From assembly GCA_964429795.1 (NCBI GenBank), contig CAYSCW010000002.1, positions 1 to 64,000 on the forward strand: a stretch of 64,000 nucleotides of DNA, read 5' to 3'. The position numbers and the translations under genes were made by a program. Below are positions 51,690 to 60,294 of this stretch, in pieces; position 1 is the first letter of the stretch, and the number at the start of each line of letters is the position of its first letter. Source of the stretch: CAYSCW01 sp964429795 (GTDB lineage: Bacteria; Acidobacteriota; Aminicenantia; Aminicenantales; Aminicenantaceae). The notes below the pieces were generated by a model that saw nothing but the letters and a program-made list of their open reading frames with translations, was not told the DNA's origin and did no database searches.

Positions 51690-52583
51690 TTATTCATCGA
51701 GAATATAAAAGTAGGGATTGACAGACTTTCCGTTGAGTCGGACTTCATAATGGACATGAGGGCCTAAGGATTTTCCTGTCTTCCCAATAAGTCCGATAGT
51801 ATCTCCTCTTTTTACTTTTTGCCCTGGCTTGACCAAAAATTTGCTGAGGTGGCAGTAAACTGTCGTATACCCTCCCCTGTGGCTGATCTTGATCGTTTTT
51901 CCTCCGATTTTGTCTCTTTTGGTTTGAATAACCACTCCATCTGCAGTAGCAATCACTGGGTTCCCGAAATAAGTGGCGATGTCAATACCGTGGTGGAATG
52001 TCCTTTTTCCAGTGAAGGGATCGTCCCTCCAGCCAAAGGAGGAAACCCAATAGCCCTTTGTGGGTGCGATGCTGGGAGTATTAGCAAGTCTTAAGGACTC
52101 GTTCTCAAAAAAAGTGATCAGAGTGTTGAGATTTTTCTCCACACCTTCAGCCTTTTGGCTGACTGTTTCCAAACTCTGAAGGCTCACTTGCTGAGAAAGA
52201 TTTGGAGAGCTCGATTCTTGGCCATTATCCGTTCCACTGCCGATTCCTACCTCTTTGAGAACATCTGGTGATTTAAGCCCGGCCATAACATTGAGCTTCT
52301 TGGCATAATTTTCGAAATGTTCGATGGTGGCCTCGAGCTGAGCAACAGTACTTTTGTACTCAACTATGGTTTTTTCTTTCTTGACGTTTTCTTGGATGAG
52401 CTGTTTATATTTTTTTCTGGTGATATTCATGGTGAAATAATCGACAAGAAAGACCATGAAGGCCATAAAGATGAAGGTAAAAATGCCAGCCCAGATTCGG
52501 ATAGTTCTTTTGGAGAATGAAACGGTTTTAGGTTTCCCCTTACGATGAGGCAGGATGATAAGAGATATGATCTTTTCCGGCAT
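51690..52583 (-). CDS. Membrane-anchored M23-family (LytM) peptidoglycan endopeptidase
   Basis: Residues ~31-50 form a membrane helix (IWAGIFTFIFMAFMVFLVDYF), ~60-100 a coiled coil, and ~185-295 the M23 domain: SSFGWRDDPFTGKRTFHHGID (metal His and Asp), YCHLSKFLVKPGQKVKRGD, and the catalytic/metal HVHYEVRLNGK. Zn ligands HxxxD and HxH are intact, so it should be active on wall cross-links or be an EnvC-like activator. ATG 52583 (AAGGA upstream) is preferred over the adjacent TTG 52586. A good promoter lies very close (52599-52626). Confidence 0.9.
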   Translation of the reverse strand: MPEKIISLIILPHRKGKPKTVSFSKRTIRIWAGIFTFIFMAFMVFLVDYFTMNITRKKYKQLIQENVKKEKTIVEYKSTVAQLEATIEHFENYAKKLNVMAGLKSPDVLKEVGIGSGTDNGQESSSPNLSQQVSLQSLETVSQKAEGVEKNLNTLITFFENESLRLANTPSIAPTKGYWVSSFGWRDDPFTGKRTFHHGIDIATYFGNPVIATADGVVIQTKRDKIGGKTIKISHRGGYTTVYCHLSKFLVKPGQKVKRGDTIGLIGKTGKSLGPHVHYEVRLNGKSVNPYFYILDE

Positions 52584-52598
52584 CAATCTGTTTCCTTG

Positions 52599-52626
52599 AT
52601 TATCATAATTGAAAAAACAATGTCAA
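52599..52626 (-). promoter_or_regulatory. Promoter of the M23 peptidase gene
   Basis: Minus strand: perfect -35 TTGACA (52626-52621), 16-bp spacer, -10 GATAAT (52604-52599). The predicted transcript start leaves only ~10 nt before the ATG, so the mRNA would be nearly leaderless. Confidence 0.5.
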
Positions 52627-52648
52627 GCGATTTGTTGATGAAGTAAAT

Positions 52649-53044
52649 TTAAGGAAAGTTCTTCTCGATCCATTTTACGATGTCTTGAGTTGATGATCCT
52701 GGTAAAAAGACTTCCTTGATGCCCATTTTTTTCAGATGGGGTATGTCTTTATCGGGAATAATTCCTCCTGCGATAACAAATATATCCTCGGCTTTATTTT
52801 CTCTGAGCATATTCAAGATCTTAGGAAAGAGGACTTTGTGCGCACCGGAGAGTATGCTCAGTCCTATGAGATCCACATCCTCCTGAATGGCTGCTTGTAC
52901 GATTTCTTCAGGTGTGCGTCTTAATCCCGTATAGATGACTTCGTAGCCGGCATCCCGCAGAGCACGACAGATCACTTTTGCTCCTCGGTCGTGACCATCC
53001 AGACCGGGTTTAGCGATCAAGATTCTAATCTTCTTCTCAGGCAT
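52649..53044 (-). CDS. Cobalamin-binding subunit of an acyl-CoA mutase
   Basis: 131-aa B12-binding Rossmann domain: RILIAKPGLDGHDRGAKVI with the Co-ligating His (DGHDRG, ~17), then GLSILSGAHKVLFPKI (the SxL loop) and VIAGGIIPDKDIPHLKKMGIKEVFLPG. This is the small subunit of two-part methylmalonyl- or isobutyryl-CoA mutases. GGAGG five nt before ATG 53044 fixes the start. Encoded 131 bp downstream of the large subunit; likely the same transcript. Confidence 0.93.
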   Translation of the reverse strand: MPEKKIRILIAKPGLDGHDRGAKVICRALRDAGYEVIYTGLRRTPEEIVQAAIQEDVDLIGLSILSGAHKVLFPKILNMLRENKAEDIFVIAGGIIPDKDIPHLKKMGIKEVFLPGSSTQDIVKWIEKNFP

Positions 53045-53175
53045 AACTTCCTCCAAAAAAGAGTGAATAACCTCTTAAGAAAGGACAAAAACAGGAGACG
53101 AATGGCTTTTCTCTGGCCCTTGTTATCTTTTCTTGTCTGCAAGCCTCGGTCTATATTCATAGGCCATGCTGTGTA

Positions 53176-54855
53176 TTAAAAGGTTGTTGGCTCTCGATAC
53201 TCTCCAAAAACTTCTTTTAAAGAATCAACGATTTCGCCCAATGTGGCATAGCTCTTAACTGTTTTGATCAGTAACGGCATGAGGTTTTGGCTATCTTCAG
53301 CTGCCTTCTTTAAATCCTGGAGATTTTGTTTGACTTTGGCTTGGTTCCTTGTTTTTTTCACTTCCTTCAACCGCTCCAGCTGCTGTCTAGGCACAGACTC
53401 ATCAATATGCAGGATGGGAATGGATTCGTGATCCATCTGGAAGGTGTTGACCCCCACGATGATCTTTTCCTTTCTTTCCACCGCCTTCTGGTATTTATAG
53501 GCACTGTCAGCGATTTCACGCTGGGGAAATCCAAGTTCTATAGCTTTGACCATGCCTCCCATGTCATCGATCTTCCCGATGTATTCCTTGGCTCCTTCCT
53601 CCATTTCTCTGGTAAATTTTTCTATAAAGTAGCTTCCTCCCAGAGGATCGAGACAATTGGCCACTCCGCTTTCATGAGCAATGATCTGTTGAGTTCTGAG
53701 GGCGATGGTGACAGCTTCCTCAGAGGGCAAGGCATAGGTCTCATCCAGAGAATTTGTGTGGAGAGATTGAGTTCCTCCCAGCACCGCAGTTAAAGCCTGG
53801 ATGGCCACTCTGGTGATATTGTTATATGGTTGCTGGGCCGTGAGTGAGACGCCCGAGGTTTGGGTGTGGAACCTCAGCCACCAGGACCTTGAGTCCTTTG
53901 CACCAAATCTCTCACGCATCACCTCAGCCCAGATTTTTCTGGCGGCCCGGAACTTGGCAATTTCTTCGAAGAAATCATTATGGGCGTTGAAGAAAAAAGA
54001 AAGCCTCGGTGCAAATTCATCAATATCCAGGCCTCTTTCCAGAGCCCATTCCACATACTCGACTCCATCCCTCAGGGTGAAAGCCAGTTCCTGTAAGGCT
54101 GTTGCTCCCGCCTCCCGAATATGATATCCCGAGATAGAAATGGTGTTCCACCTGGGAACATTCTTTGATCCGAACTCAAAAGTATCAACAATCAACTTCA
54201 TGGAAGGCTTGGGAGGAAAGATAAATTCCTTCTGAGCGATGTATTCTTTGAGGATGTCGTTCTGAATGGTGCCCGATATGACTCCAGGAGAGATGCCTTG
54301 TTTTTCGGCCATTGCGATGTACATCGCCCACAGAATGGCAGCTGTGGGATTGATGGTCATGGAAGTGGAGATCTTATCCAGAGGAATGCCATCAAAAAGG
54401 ATTTCCATGTCAGCTAATGTATCCACAGCTACTCCACATTTCCCTATTTCCCCTTGTGATAGTGGATGATCGGAATCAACTCCCATCAAGGTGGGAAGGT
54501 GAAAGGCAACGCTTAGTCCTGTTTGTCCGTGAGAGAGAAGATATTTATATCTTCCGTTGGTGTCCTCGGCAGTTCCGAATCCAGAAAATTGCCTGATGGT
54601 CCACATCCGGCCTCGGTACATGGTGGGATGGATTCCTCTTGTATAAGGATATTCACCTGGAAATCCAAAATCCCTCTGATAGTCAAACCCCTCTAAATCT
54701 GCGGGAGTGTAAAGCTCTTTTATTTCTTTGCCAGATACAGTGGTGAAGTCTCTGTTCTTGTCTCCTCCGCTTCTTAAAGTTTTATCGAATTTCTCCTTTT
54801 TCCAGCGGAGGTAGGATTTTTTAATGTCGTTTTTCCCTAGTTTCTCTTTTTTCAA
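53176..54855 (-). CDS. B12-dependent acyl-CoA mutase large subunit, isobutyryl-CoA-mutase-like by active-site residues
   Basis: 559-aa catalytic TIM-barrel subunit of a coenzyme-B12 carbon-skeleton mutase. Family features: TIRQFSGFGTAEDTN (~86-100), HGQTGLSVAFHLPTLMG, SISGYHIREAG (His245) and FHTQTSGVSLTAQQPYNN. Methylmalonyl-CoA mutases carry Tyr (Y89) and Arg (R207) to bind the substrate carboxylate. Here these are Phe90 (54588-54586) and Gln208 (54234-54232, in EYIAQKEFIFPP), the pair typical of isobutyryl-CoA mutase. The likely reaction is isobutyryl/n-butyryl-CoA interconversion or a similar substrate. TTG start after AAGGAGAGAC. Automated annotation would call it mutA. Confidence 0.9.
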   Translation of the reverse strand: MKKEKLGKNDIKKSYLRWKKEKFDKTLRSGGDKNRDFTTVSGKEIKELYTPADLEGFDYQRDFGFPGEYPYTRGIHPTMYRGRMWTIRQFSGFGTAEDTNGRYKYLLSHGQTGLSVAFHLPTLMGVDSDHPLSQGEIGKCGVAVDTLADMEILFDGIPLDKISTSMTINPTAAILWAMYIAMAEKQGISPGVISGTIQNDILKEYIAQKEFIFPPKPSMKLIVDTFEFGSKNVPRWNTISISGYHIREAGATALQELAFTLRDGVEYVEWALERGLDIDEFAPRLSFFFNAHNDFFEEIAKFRAARKIWAEVMRERFGAKDSRSWWLRFHTQTSGVSLTAQQPYNNITRVAIQALTAVLGGTQSLHTNSLDETYALPSEEAVTIALRTQQIIAHESGVANCLDPLGGSYFIEKFTREMEEGAKEYIGKIDDMGGMVKAIELGFPQREIADSAYKYQKAVERKEKIIVGVNTFQMDHESIPILHIDESVPRQQLERLKEVKKTRNQAKVKQNLQDLKKAAEDSQNLMPLLIKTVKSYATLGEIVDSLKEVFGEYREPTTF

Positions 54856-54922
54856 AGTCTCTCCTTCTCCCTCATAAGTCTAAAGATGAATTTGAATGAC
54901 AATTCAATCTGGAATGATTTCT

Positions 54923-55180
54923 TTAATCTTCGGTGACTTTGAAAACCAAATCATTTTCCCTGACAGGACTCTCCACTTTAAGACCGATTGGTTCACCGGA
55001 CTCGGCCACATCGACCGGTTTGTGTTCTATCTGCATAGATTCAACTTTTTGAAAGAAATCTGTGGTATGGCCTTTAAAGTGGATGGTATCTCCTATCTGG
55101 AGCTTTCCCTTTGACAATTCCAAAACACCCACGTTAATCTTGGAGAAATAATGAGTGATTCTCCCGATTTCTTCTTCCAT
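54923..55180 (-). CDS. Translation-elongation-factor-like protein (EF-Tu domain II fold)
   Basis: 85 aa resembling only the beta-barrel domain II of translational GTPases: EEEIGRITHYFSKINVGVLELS, KLQIGDTIHFKGHTTDFFQKVESMQIEHK and GLKVESPVRENDLVFKV. No GTPase domain. This small family is widespread in anaerobes and archaea and has no established function. AAAGGAGG precedes the ATG. Lies between the mutase and an SDR, both on the minus strand. Confidence 0.85.
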   Translation of the reverse strand: MEEEIGRITHYFSKINVGVLELSKGKLQIGDTIHFKGHTTDFFQKVESMQIEHKPVDVAESGEPIGLKVESPVRENDLVFKVTED

Positions 55181-55240
55181 CGAAGCCTCCTTTTACATCG
55201 TTACAAAATTATCAGAATTGGGGGATTTAAGCAAGCTGTT

Positions 55241-55999
55241 TTAAGCACAGAGCACCGAGGCTCCGTTTACATTCAGAACTTCTCCAGAAATATGCCTGGC
55301 CAGATCTGAGGCCAAGAAGATGATGGGCCCGGCAATATCTTCCGGTGGCGGGATTCTCCGCAAGGGAATGCTCTCCTGGATGCTCATGCGGTAATCTGGG
55401 TCACTGAAGACTTCAGCGCACATATCCGTATCCACCCAGCCTGGGGCCACACAGTTGACTCGAATGTTATAGGGGGCGAGCTCAACAGCCAGAGATTTGG
55501 TTAGGGCTATCAGTGCGCCCTTGCTCGCTGCATAATGCGAATGGAAAGCCTCGCCCCTTACTCCAGCTGTGGAGGAAACATTGATGATCCACCCTCTCTT
55601 TTTTTCTTTCATGAATGGCACCACAGCGTTGCAGGTATGGAAAACAGCATCCAGGTTGATGCTCATTGTTTCTGACCAAACTCTCTCATCCATGTTGCCT
55701 ATCTCTCCATAAGTCCAGATACCAGCATTATTAACCAGAATATCTATCCTTCCCCACTCTTGGATGATCTTTTCCACCATCTGGCGAATCTGGCCTCTCT
55801 CTGCTAGATCGATTTTAAAGGTCAAACCTTCTCTTCCGATTTTCGTGATCTGCTGCTTGACTTCTTCAGCAGCTTCTCGGTGGATGCGAAAATTGATGGC
55901 CACATCGGCTCCGGCCCGGGCAAAAAGAATGGCTGTTGAGCGTCCGATCCCCCTTGACCCGCCGGTGACAAGCACCTTCCTTCCGCTAAGATTAATCAT
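55241..55999 (-). CDS. Short-chain dehydrogenase/reductase (FabG-like)
   Basis: Classical SDR, ~252 aa: VTGGSRGIGRSTAILFA (NAD(P) site, ~11-27), NNAGI (~88), catalytic Ser in NVSSTAGVRG (~140) and YAASKGALIALTKSLA (Tyr/Lys ~155/159), C-terminal HISGEVLNVNGA. The GGSRGIGR site and Arg in the following loop (NFRIHRE) suggest NADP. May be 3-oxoacyl reductase or a catabolic 3-hydroxyacyl-CoA dehydrogenase. ATG 55999 fits the AAAGGAGG site better than ATG 56002, which nearly abuts it. Confidence 0.9.
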   Translation of the reverse strand: MINLSGRKVLVTGGSRGIGRSTAILFARAGADVAINFRIHREAAEEVKQQITKIGREGLTFKIDLAERGQIRQMVEKIIQEWGRIDILVNNAGIWTYGEIGNMDERVWSETMSINLDAVFHTCNAVVPFMKEKKRGWIINVSSTAGVRGEAFHSHYAASKGALIALTKSLAVELAPYNIRVNCVAPGWVDTDMCAEVFSDPDYRMSIQESIPLRRIPPPEDIAGPIIFLASDLARHISGEVLNVNGASVLCA

Positions 56000-56152
56000 C
56001 ATTCCTCCTTTCTTTTTTGCTGCGACATCGAAACTCAGTTCCTCTAAGGAGAATCAAAATTTTATTGGATTTGCACACTGAGTCATCATATGATGCAGTT
56101 GTCTTCTTTTTAAAATAGTCGAAGACTCGAAGCAAAGGGAAAATGAACTTCC

Positions 56153-58693
56153 CTACGCATAGTCAAGACCCACATCTTTCATCTGGTCAAACTGTAGATA
56201 TCTATAGATTTCTCGCTTCCTGGGCTGAATTTTCTTCTCATAGATGGAGAAATATTCGTCAGGTGTGGGAAGTTTGTTTGAAAGGGCCGCTATGGCAGCC
56301 AGTTCAGCAGAGCCAAGATAGACGCGGGCATTGTCGCCCATTCGGTTGTCAAAGTTACGTGTGGAAGTAGAGATGACGGTTGCTCCAGGTCTGACTCTGG
56401 CCTGATTTCCCATACAGAGCGAACAACCAGGAATTTCTGTACGAGCTCCTACGCTGGCATAGATGGAATAATATCCCTCTCTCTGGAGTTGAGCTCTGTC
56501 CATCTTGGTGGGGGGAGTCAGCCAAATACGTGTCTGAAGATAACCTTCTCCATCGAATATCTTTCCAGCCGCCCGAAAATGACTGATGTTGGTCATGCAC
56601 GACCCGATGAATATCTCATCGATCTTGTCTCCCGCTACCTCAGAGAGAACTTTCACGTCGTCTGGATCATTGGGGCAGGCTACGATAGGCTCTTTGATAT
56701 CTTGGAGGTTGATTTCCAGGACTGCCGCATAATCGGCATTCTTATCCCTTTGTAGAAGCTTTGGATTGTCCAGCCATCCCTTGCAGGCTTCAATCCTTCT
56801 CTGCAAAGTGTCACCATCTTGGTATCCTTCCCTGATCATCTTTTCCATCAGAGCCACGTTGCTTCTGATGTATTGGGCCGCACTTTCTATGCTGAGTGCG
56901 ACCGTTGCCGCTGCGGCAGATCGCTCTGCACTGGCGTCAGTGAGCTCGTAGGCCTGTTCGACTGGCAAATCGGGTAGACCATCTATCTCTAAAACCCGGC
57001 CATTAAAAATATTCTTCTTATCCTTTTTTTCCACTGTGAGCAAACCCTCTTGGATTGCAAAATAAGGAATGGCGTTGACCACATCCCGAAGTGTTATCCC
57101 GGGTCGAAGTTTCCCGCTGAATTTGACTAACACTGACTCAGGCATGTCCAGCGGCATAAACCCGAGAGTGCCCGCAAATGCCACCAGACCTGAGCCTGCA
57201 GGAAAGCTCAGTCCTATTGGGAACCGAGTATGCGAATCACCTGCCGTTCCCAGTGTATCGGGAATCAACAGGCGATTCAACCAGGAATGGATAACACCAT
57301 CACCGGGTTTGAGGGAAACGCCCTTACGGTCGGTGATGAATCGGGAGAGCGATTTATGCATCTTGACGTCTGGAAGTTTGGGGTAAGCGGCTGTGTGACA
57401 GAAAGATTGCATGAAGAGCTCTGTCTGAAATTCTAGACAGGCCAATTCTTTGAGTTCATCTGCAGTCATGGGACCTGTTGTATCCTGAGAGCCGACTGTG
57501 GTCATCTTTGGTTCACAGGCTGTTCCGGGAAGAACACCTTCCACACCACAGGCTTTCCCTACGATCTTCTGGGCTAGAGAGAAGCCCTGTCCTTCTTTAG
57601 GAGAAGGCCATTCCATTTTGGTGAAAAAATTAGCCTCTCCCATGCCTAGCTCTTTTCGAGCTTTTTCGGTCAGGGAACGGCCGATGATGAGGTTGAGCCG
57701 TCCACCTGCTCGGAACTCATCCTTAAGTGTAGCTGGTTTGAGCTTGAAGGAGGCAATCTTTTCTCCAGATTCGCTGGTGATAGTCTGTGATTTCGAATCA
57801 ATGACAATAACAGCCCCGGTTTCCATCTTCGACACATCGCACATAAGAGGAAGCCCCCCGGAATCTTCAACTGTGTTGAAAAAGATGGGGGCGATCAGAC
57901 CGCCGATGACCACTCCCCCTCTTCTCTTATTTGGGACGTAGGGGATATCCTCGCCGATATGCCACATCAAGGAATTGCAGGCGGATTTCCGGGATGAACC
58001 TGTCCCCACTACATCTCCCATAAAGGCCACTCGTGCTCCTTGTTCACGAAATTCTTTGATGGTATCCATTCCTCCTGGAAACCGTGTCTCTCCCATGGAG
58101 AGGGCATGGAGAGGGATATCCGGTCGGCTCCACGCATGCTTTGCTGGAGAGAGATCATCGGTATTGGTTTCCTCATCTACCTTAAAGACTTTAAGGATCA
58201 ATCTTTCTGGAAACTTTGGCTTCTTAAGAAACCATTCGGCTTGGGCCCAAGAACGAAGGACATTCTCGGCATAGGGATTGCTTTTGGCCATACGTACTAT
58301 TTCATCGAAGCCACCGTAGACAAGGGTGATCATTTTGAGAGCTGCTGCTGCATCTTCGGCCAGTTCTTCGTCCTGAAGTAACTCCAAAAGAGGCTGGACG
58401 TTGAATCCTCCCAGCATGGTACCCAAGATAGTCACTGCTTTTTTCTTGGATACAACAGGAGAGAATGCGCCTCCCTTGGCCACTTTTGTTAACCATCCAG
58501 CTTTAACTCTTGCTGCAGGGTCAACTCCGGGTGCCACTCGGTTCATCAGAAGATCCAGAAGGAGTTCTCCCTTACTCCTGGGGGGATTTTCCAAGAGGGC
58601 ACAGATTTCTTCCGTTTCCTCTGGGGATAAAGGCAGAGGAGGGATACCTTGTTTTTGCCGCTGGGATTCATGTTCAAAGTAGGCTTTTAACAT
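56153..58693 (-). CDS. acnB: Bifunctional aconitate hydratase 2 / 2-methylisocitrate dehydratase
   Basis: TCA-cycle enzyme of the AcnB type, 846 aa. AcnB-specific N-terminal HEAT-like domain (LKAYFEHESQRQKQGIPPLPL, ~1-160), then a swivel domain placed before the Fe-S domains (FMGDVVGTGSSRKSACNSLMW). Cluster cysteines lie in IGSCMTNISH and GCSLCMGNQARV (~690-770). Absence of the AcnA order confirms type B. AcnB can also act in the methylcitrate route, which would fit propionyl-CoA chemistry, but no prp genes are seen. Divergent from icd with a promoter at 58730-58758. Confidence 0.96.
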   Translation of the reverse strand: MLKAYFEHESQRQKQGIPPLPLSPEETEEICALLENPPRSKGELLLDLLMNRVAPGVDPAARVKAGWLTKVAKGGAFSPVVSKKKAVTILGTMLGGFNVQPLLELLQDEELAEDAAAALKMITLVYGGFDEIVRMAKSNPYAENVLRSWAQAEWFLKKPKFPERLILKVFKVDEETNTDDLSPAKHAWSRPDIPLHALSMGETRFPGGMDTIKEFREQGARVAFMGDVVGTGSSRKSACNSLMWHIGEDIPYVPNKRRGGVVIGGLIAPIFFNTVEDSGGLPLMCDVSKMETGAVIVIDSKSQTITSESGEKIASFKLKPATLKDEFRAGGRLNLIIGRSLTEKARKELGMGEANFFTKMEWPSPKEGQGFSLAQKIVGKACGVEGVLPGTACEPKMTTVGSQDTTGPMTADELKELACLEFQTELFMQSFCHTAAYPKLPDVKMHKSLSRFITDRKGVSLKPGDGVIHSWLNRLLIPDTLGTAGDSHTRFPIGLSFPAGSGLVAFAGTLGFMPLDMPESVLVKFSGKLRPGITLRDVVNAIPYFAIQEGLLTVEKKDKKNIFNGRVLEIDGLPDLPVEQAYELTDASAERSAAAATVALSIESAAQYIRSNVALMEKMIREGYQDGDTLQRRIEACKGWLDNPKLLQRDKNADYAAVLEINLQDIKEPIVACPNDPDDVKVLSEVAGDKIDEIFIGSCMTNISHFRAAGKIFDGEGYLQTRIWLTPPTKMDRAQLQREGYYSIYASVGARTEIPGCSLCMGNQARVRPGATVISTSTRNFDNRMGDNARVYLGSAELAAIAALSNKLPTPDEYFSIYEKKIQPRKREIYRYLQFDQMKDVGLDYA

Positions 58694-58729
58694 TGGTATT
58701 CTCCGAAGTAAAGATTATAGTCATTATCA

Positions 58730-58758
58730 TGTATAAAATGTTTACCCTTCTTTGTCAA
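58730..58758 (-). promoter_or_regulatory. Promoter of acnB
   Basis: Minus strand: perfect -35 TTGACA (58758-58753), 17-bp spacer, -10 TATACA (58735-58730). Leader ~30 nt to ATG 58693. Confidence 0.65.
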
Positions 58759-58850
58759 AAATATTTTGAGAATACTAAGCATTTCCAAAACAGTGATGGC
58801 ATTAGAGCTGGCTCCTTCATTGATGAATTCGAATTATCGGGAATAATGAG

Positions 58851-58877
58851 TTGATTTTGCTCGAAAAAAAATATAAT
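58851..58877 (+). promoter_or_regulatory. Probable promoter of icd
   Basis: -35 TTGATT (58851-58856), short 15-bp spacer with A-tract, -10 TATAAT (58872-58877). A second TATAAT at 58889-58894 lacks a good -35. AAAAGGAG follows before ATG 58916. Confidence 0.45.
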
Positions 58878-58915
58878 ATTCTCTCTTTTATAATCACCAA
58901 AAAAGGAGTTTTAGT

Positions 58916-60118
58916 ATGGATCAAGCCGCAATCGAAAGAGCCAAGGAATATTTTGCCCAAATTGTCGAAGAACAGCTCAACAGAGTCGAAGAAATCAAGA
59001 AGGCTGCTGATTGGATTGATTATTCTCAGCTCAAACCCATCATCATCGGAATCATTGGCGGCGACGGAATCGGTCCCTATATAGCCAAAGAAGCTCGTCG
59101 AATCCTGGGATTTCTTCTGGATGAAGGCATAAAGACGGGAAAAATAGAAATACGCGATATTGAAGGTCTGACCATTGAAAATCGAGCCAAACACAACAAA
59201 GCTATCCCTGACGACGTCTTGGAAGAGATTAAGAAATGTCATGTCACCCTGAAAGGCCCCACGACCACTCCGAGAAGAGGAGATCCCTGGCCTAATATCG
59301 AGAGCGCAAATGTGGCCATGCGCCGCTATCTTGACCTTTTTGCTAACGTCAGACCTGTGAGAGTGCCCAAAGATGGAATCGATTGGATGTTTTTCCGAGA
59401 GAACACCGAAGGTGCTTATATCATGGGTAGCAAAGGAATCAACATCACCAACGATTTAGCCATGGATTTCAAGGTCATCACCACTCAAGGCTCAGAGAGG
59501 ATCATCCATTTGGCATTTGAGTACGCCAAGAAGAACAACATTAACCGCGTGACTATCGTGACCAAAGCCAACGTGATTAAAACATCTGACGGAAAATTTT
59601 TGGACATCGGCTATAAAATCGCCAAAGAATACCCCGGGATTGAAGCCGATGATTGGTATATTGACATCATGACTGCTAAACTGGTCGACCCCAAGCGCAG
59701 AACTCAGTTCAGAGTCATGGTTCTCCCCAATCTTTACGGTGACATCCTTACCGATGAGGCTGCTGAATTCCAAGGAGGTGTGGGCACAGCTGGAAGTGCA
59801 AACATCGGAAAACGCTACGCCATGTTTGAGGCCATCCATGGTTCTGCCCCCCGGATGGTCAGGGAAGGCCGTGCCAAATATGCTGACCCCAGCAGTTTGA
59901 TTCGAGCTGCGGCTTTTCTCATCAACCACATCGGCTATCCTGAAAAAAGTAAAAATTTGGAGATGGCTTTGGATGTCTGTGGACAGCATGAGAAGAAATT
60001 GGTGATCACGGGAAGAGACACCGGATGCACAGGAGCTGAGTTTGCAGATTATCTTATGGATACAATTCAGGATCCTCAGATAAAGGAGAAGTGGGAAAAA
60101 TATCAGCAAAGAGCCTGA
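58916..60118 (+). CDS. icd: Isocitrate dehydrogenase (isocitrate/isopropylmalate family)
   Basis: 400 aa. Oxidative decarboxylation of isocitrate to 2-oxoglutarate is the likely reaction. IGGDGIGPYIAKEARRIL (~47-64), GPTTTPRRGDPWPNIESANVAMRRYLDLFANVRPV region with the isocitrate-binding Ser-x-Asn-x-x-x-R, FRENTEGAYI, TKANVIKTSDGKFLDI, and the metal-binding Asp in NLYGDILTDEAAE. The cofactor site after HGSAP reads RMVREGRAKYADP, which does not match the KY...-type NADP determinants of E. coli, so NAD or NADP use is open. Opens the icd-mdh-fumB-sucCD run. Confidence 0.9.
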   Translation: MDQAAIERAKEYFAQIVEEQLNRVEEIKKAADWIDYSQLKPIIIGIIGGDGIGPYIAKEARRILGFLLDEGIKTGKIEIRDIEGLTIENRAKHNKAIPDDVLEEIKKCHVTLKGPTTTPRRGDPWPNIESANVAMRRYLDLFANVRPVRVPKDGIDWMFFRENTEGAYIMGSKGINITNDLAMDFKVITTQGSERIIHLAFEYAKKNNINRVTIVTKANVIKTSDGKFLDIGYKIAKEYPGIEADDWYIDIMTAKLVDPKRRTQFRVMVLPNLYGDILTDEAAEFQGGVGTAGSANIGKRYAMFEAIHGSAPRMVREGRAKYADPSSLIRAAAFLINHIGYPEKSKNLEMALDVCGQHEKKLVITGRDTGCTGAEFADYLMDTIQDPQIKEKWEKYQQRA

Positions 60119-60132
60119 CAGGAGAGAGTTTC

Positions 60133-60161
60133 TTGACTCCAGATTTGATTTGAATTATATT
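60133..60161 (+). promoter_or_regulatory. Promoter of mdh-fumB-sucCD
   Basis: -35 TTGACT (60133-60138), 17-bp spacer, -10 TATATT (60156-60161), starting 15 nt after the icd stop. It predicts a ~125-nt leader before mdh. Confidence 0.6.
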
Positions 60162-60294
60162 CAGCACAGAATTTTAAACCTTATTTAGCCATTCCAAACT
60201 TCAAATGTCTGAGAAGCTGAAGACGGACAGGAAGGAGAAACAAGAGATTAACAAAGCAAATCATTTTTATAATTAATTGAAGGGAGGTAATATT

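Noticed and set aside
53326..53793. 155-codon plus-strand frame inside the mutase gene
   Set aside because: Antisense shadow of a conserved enzyme.
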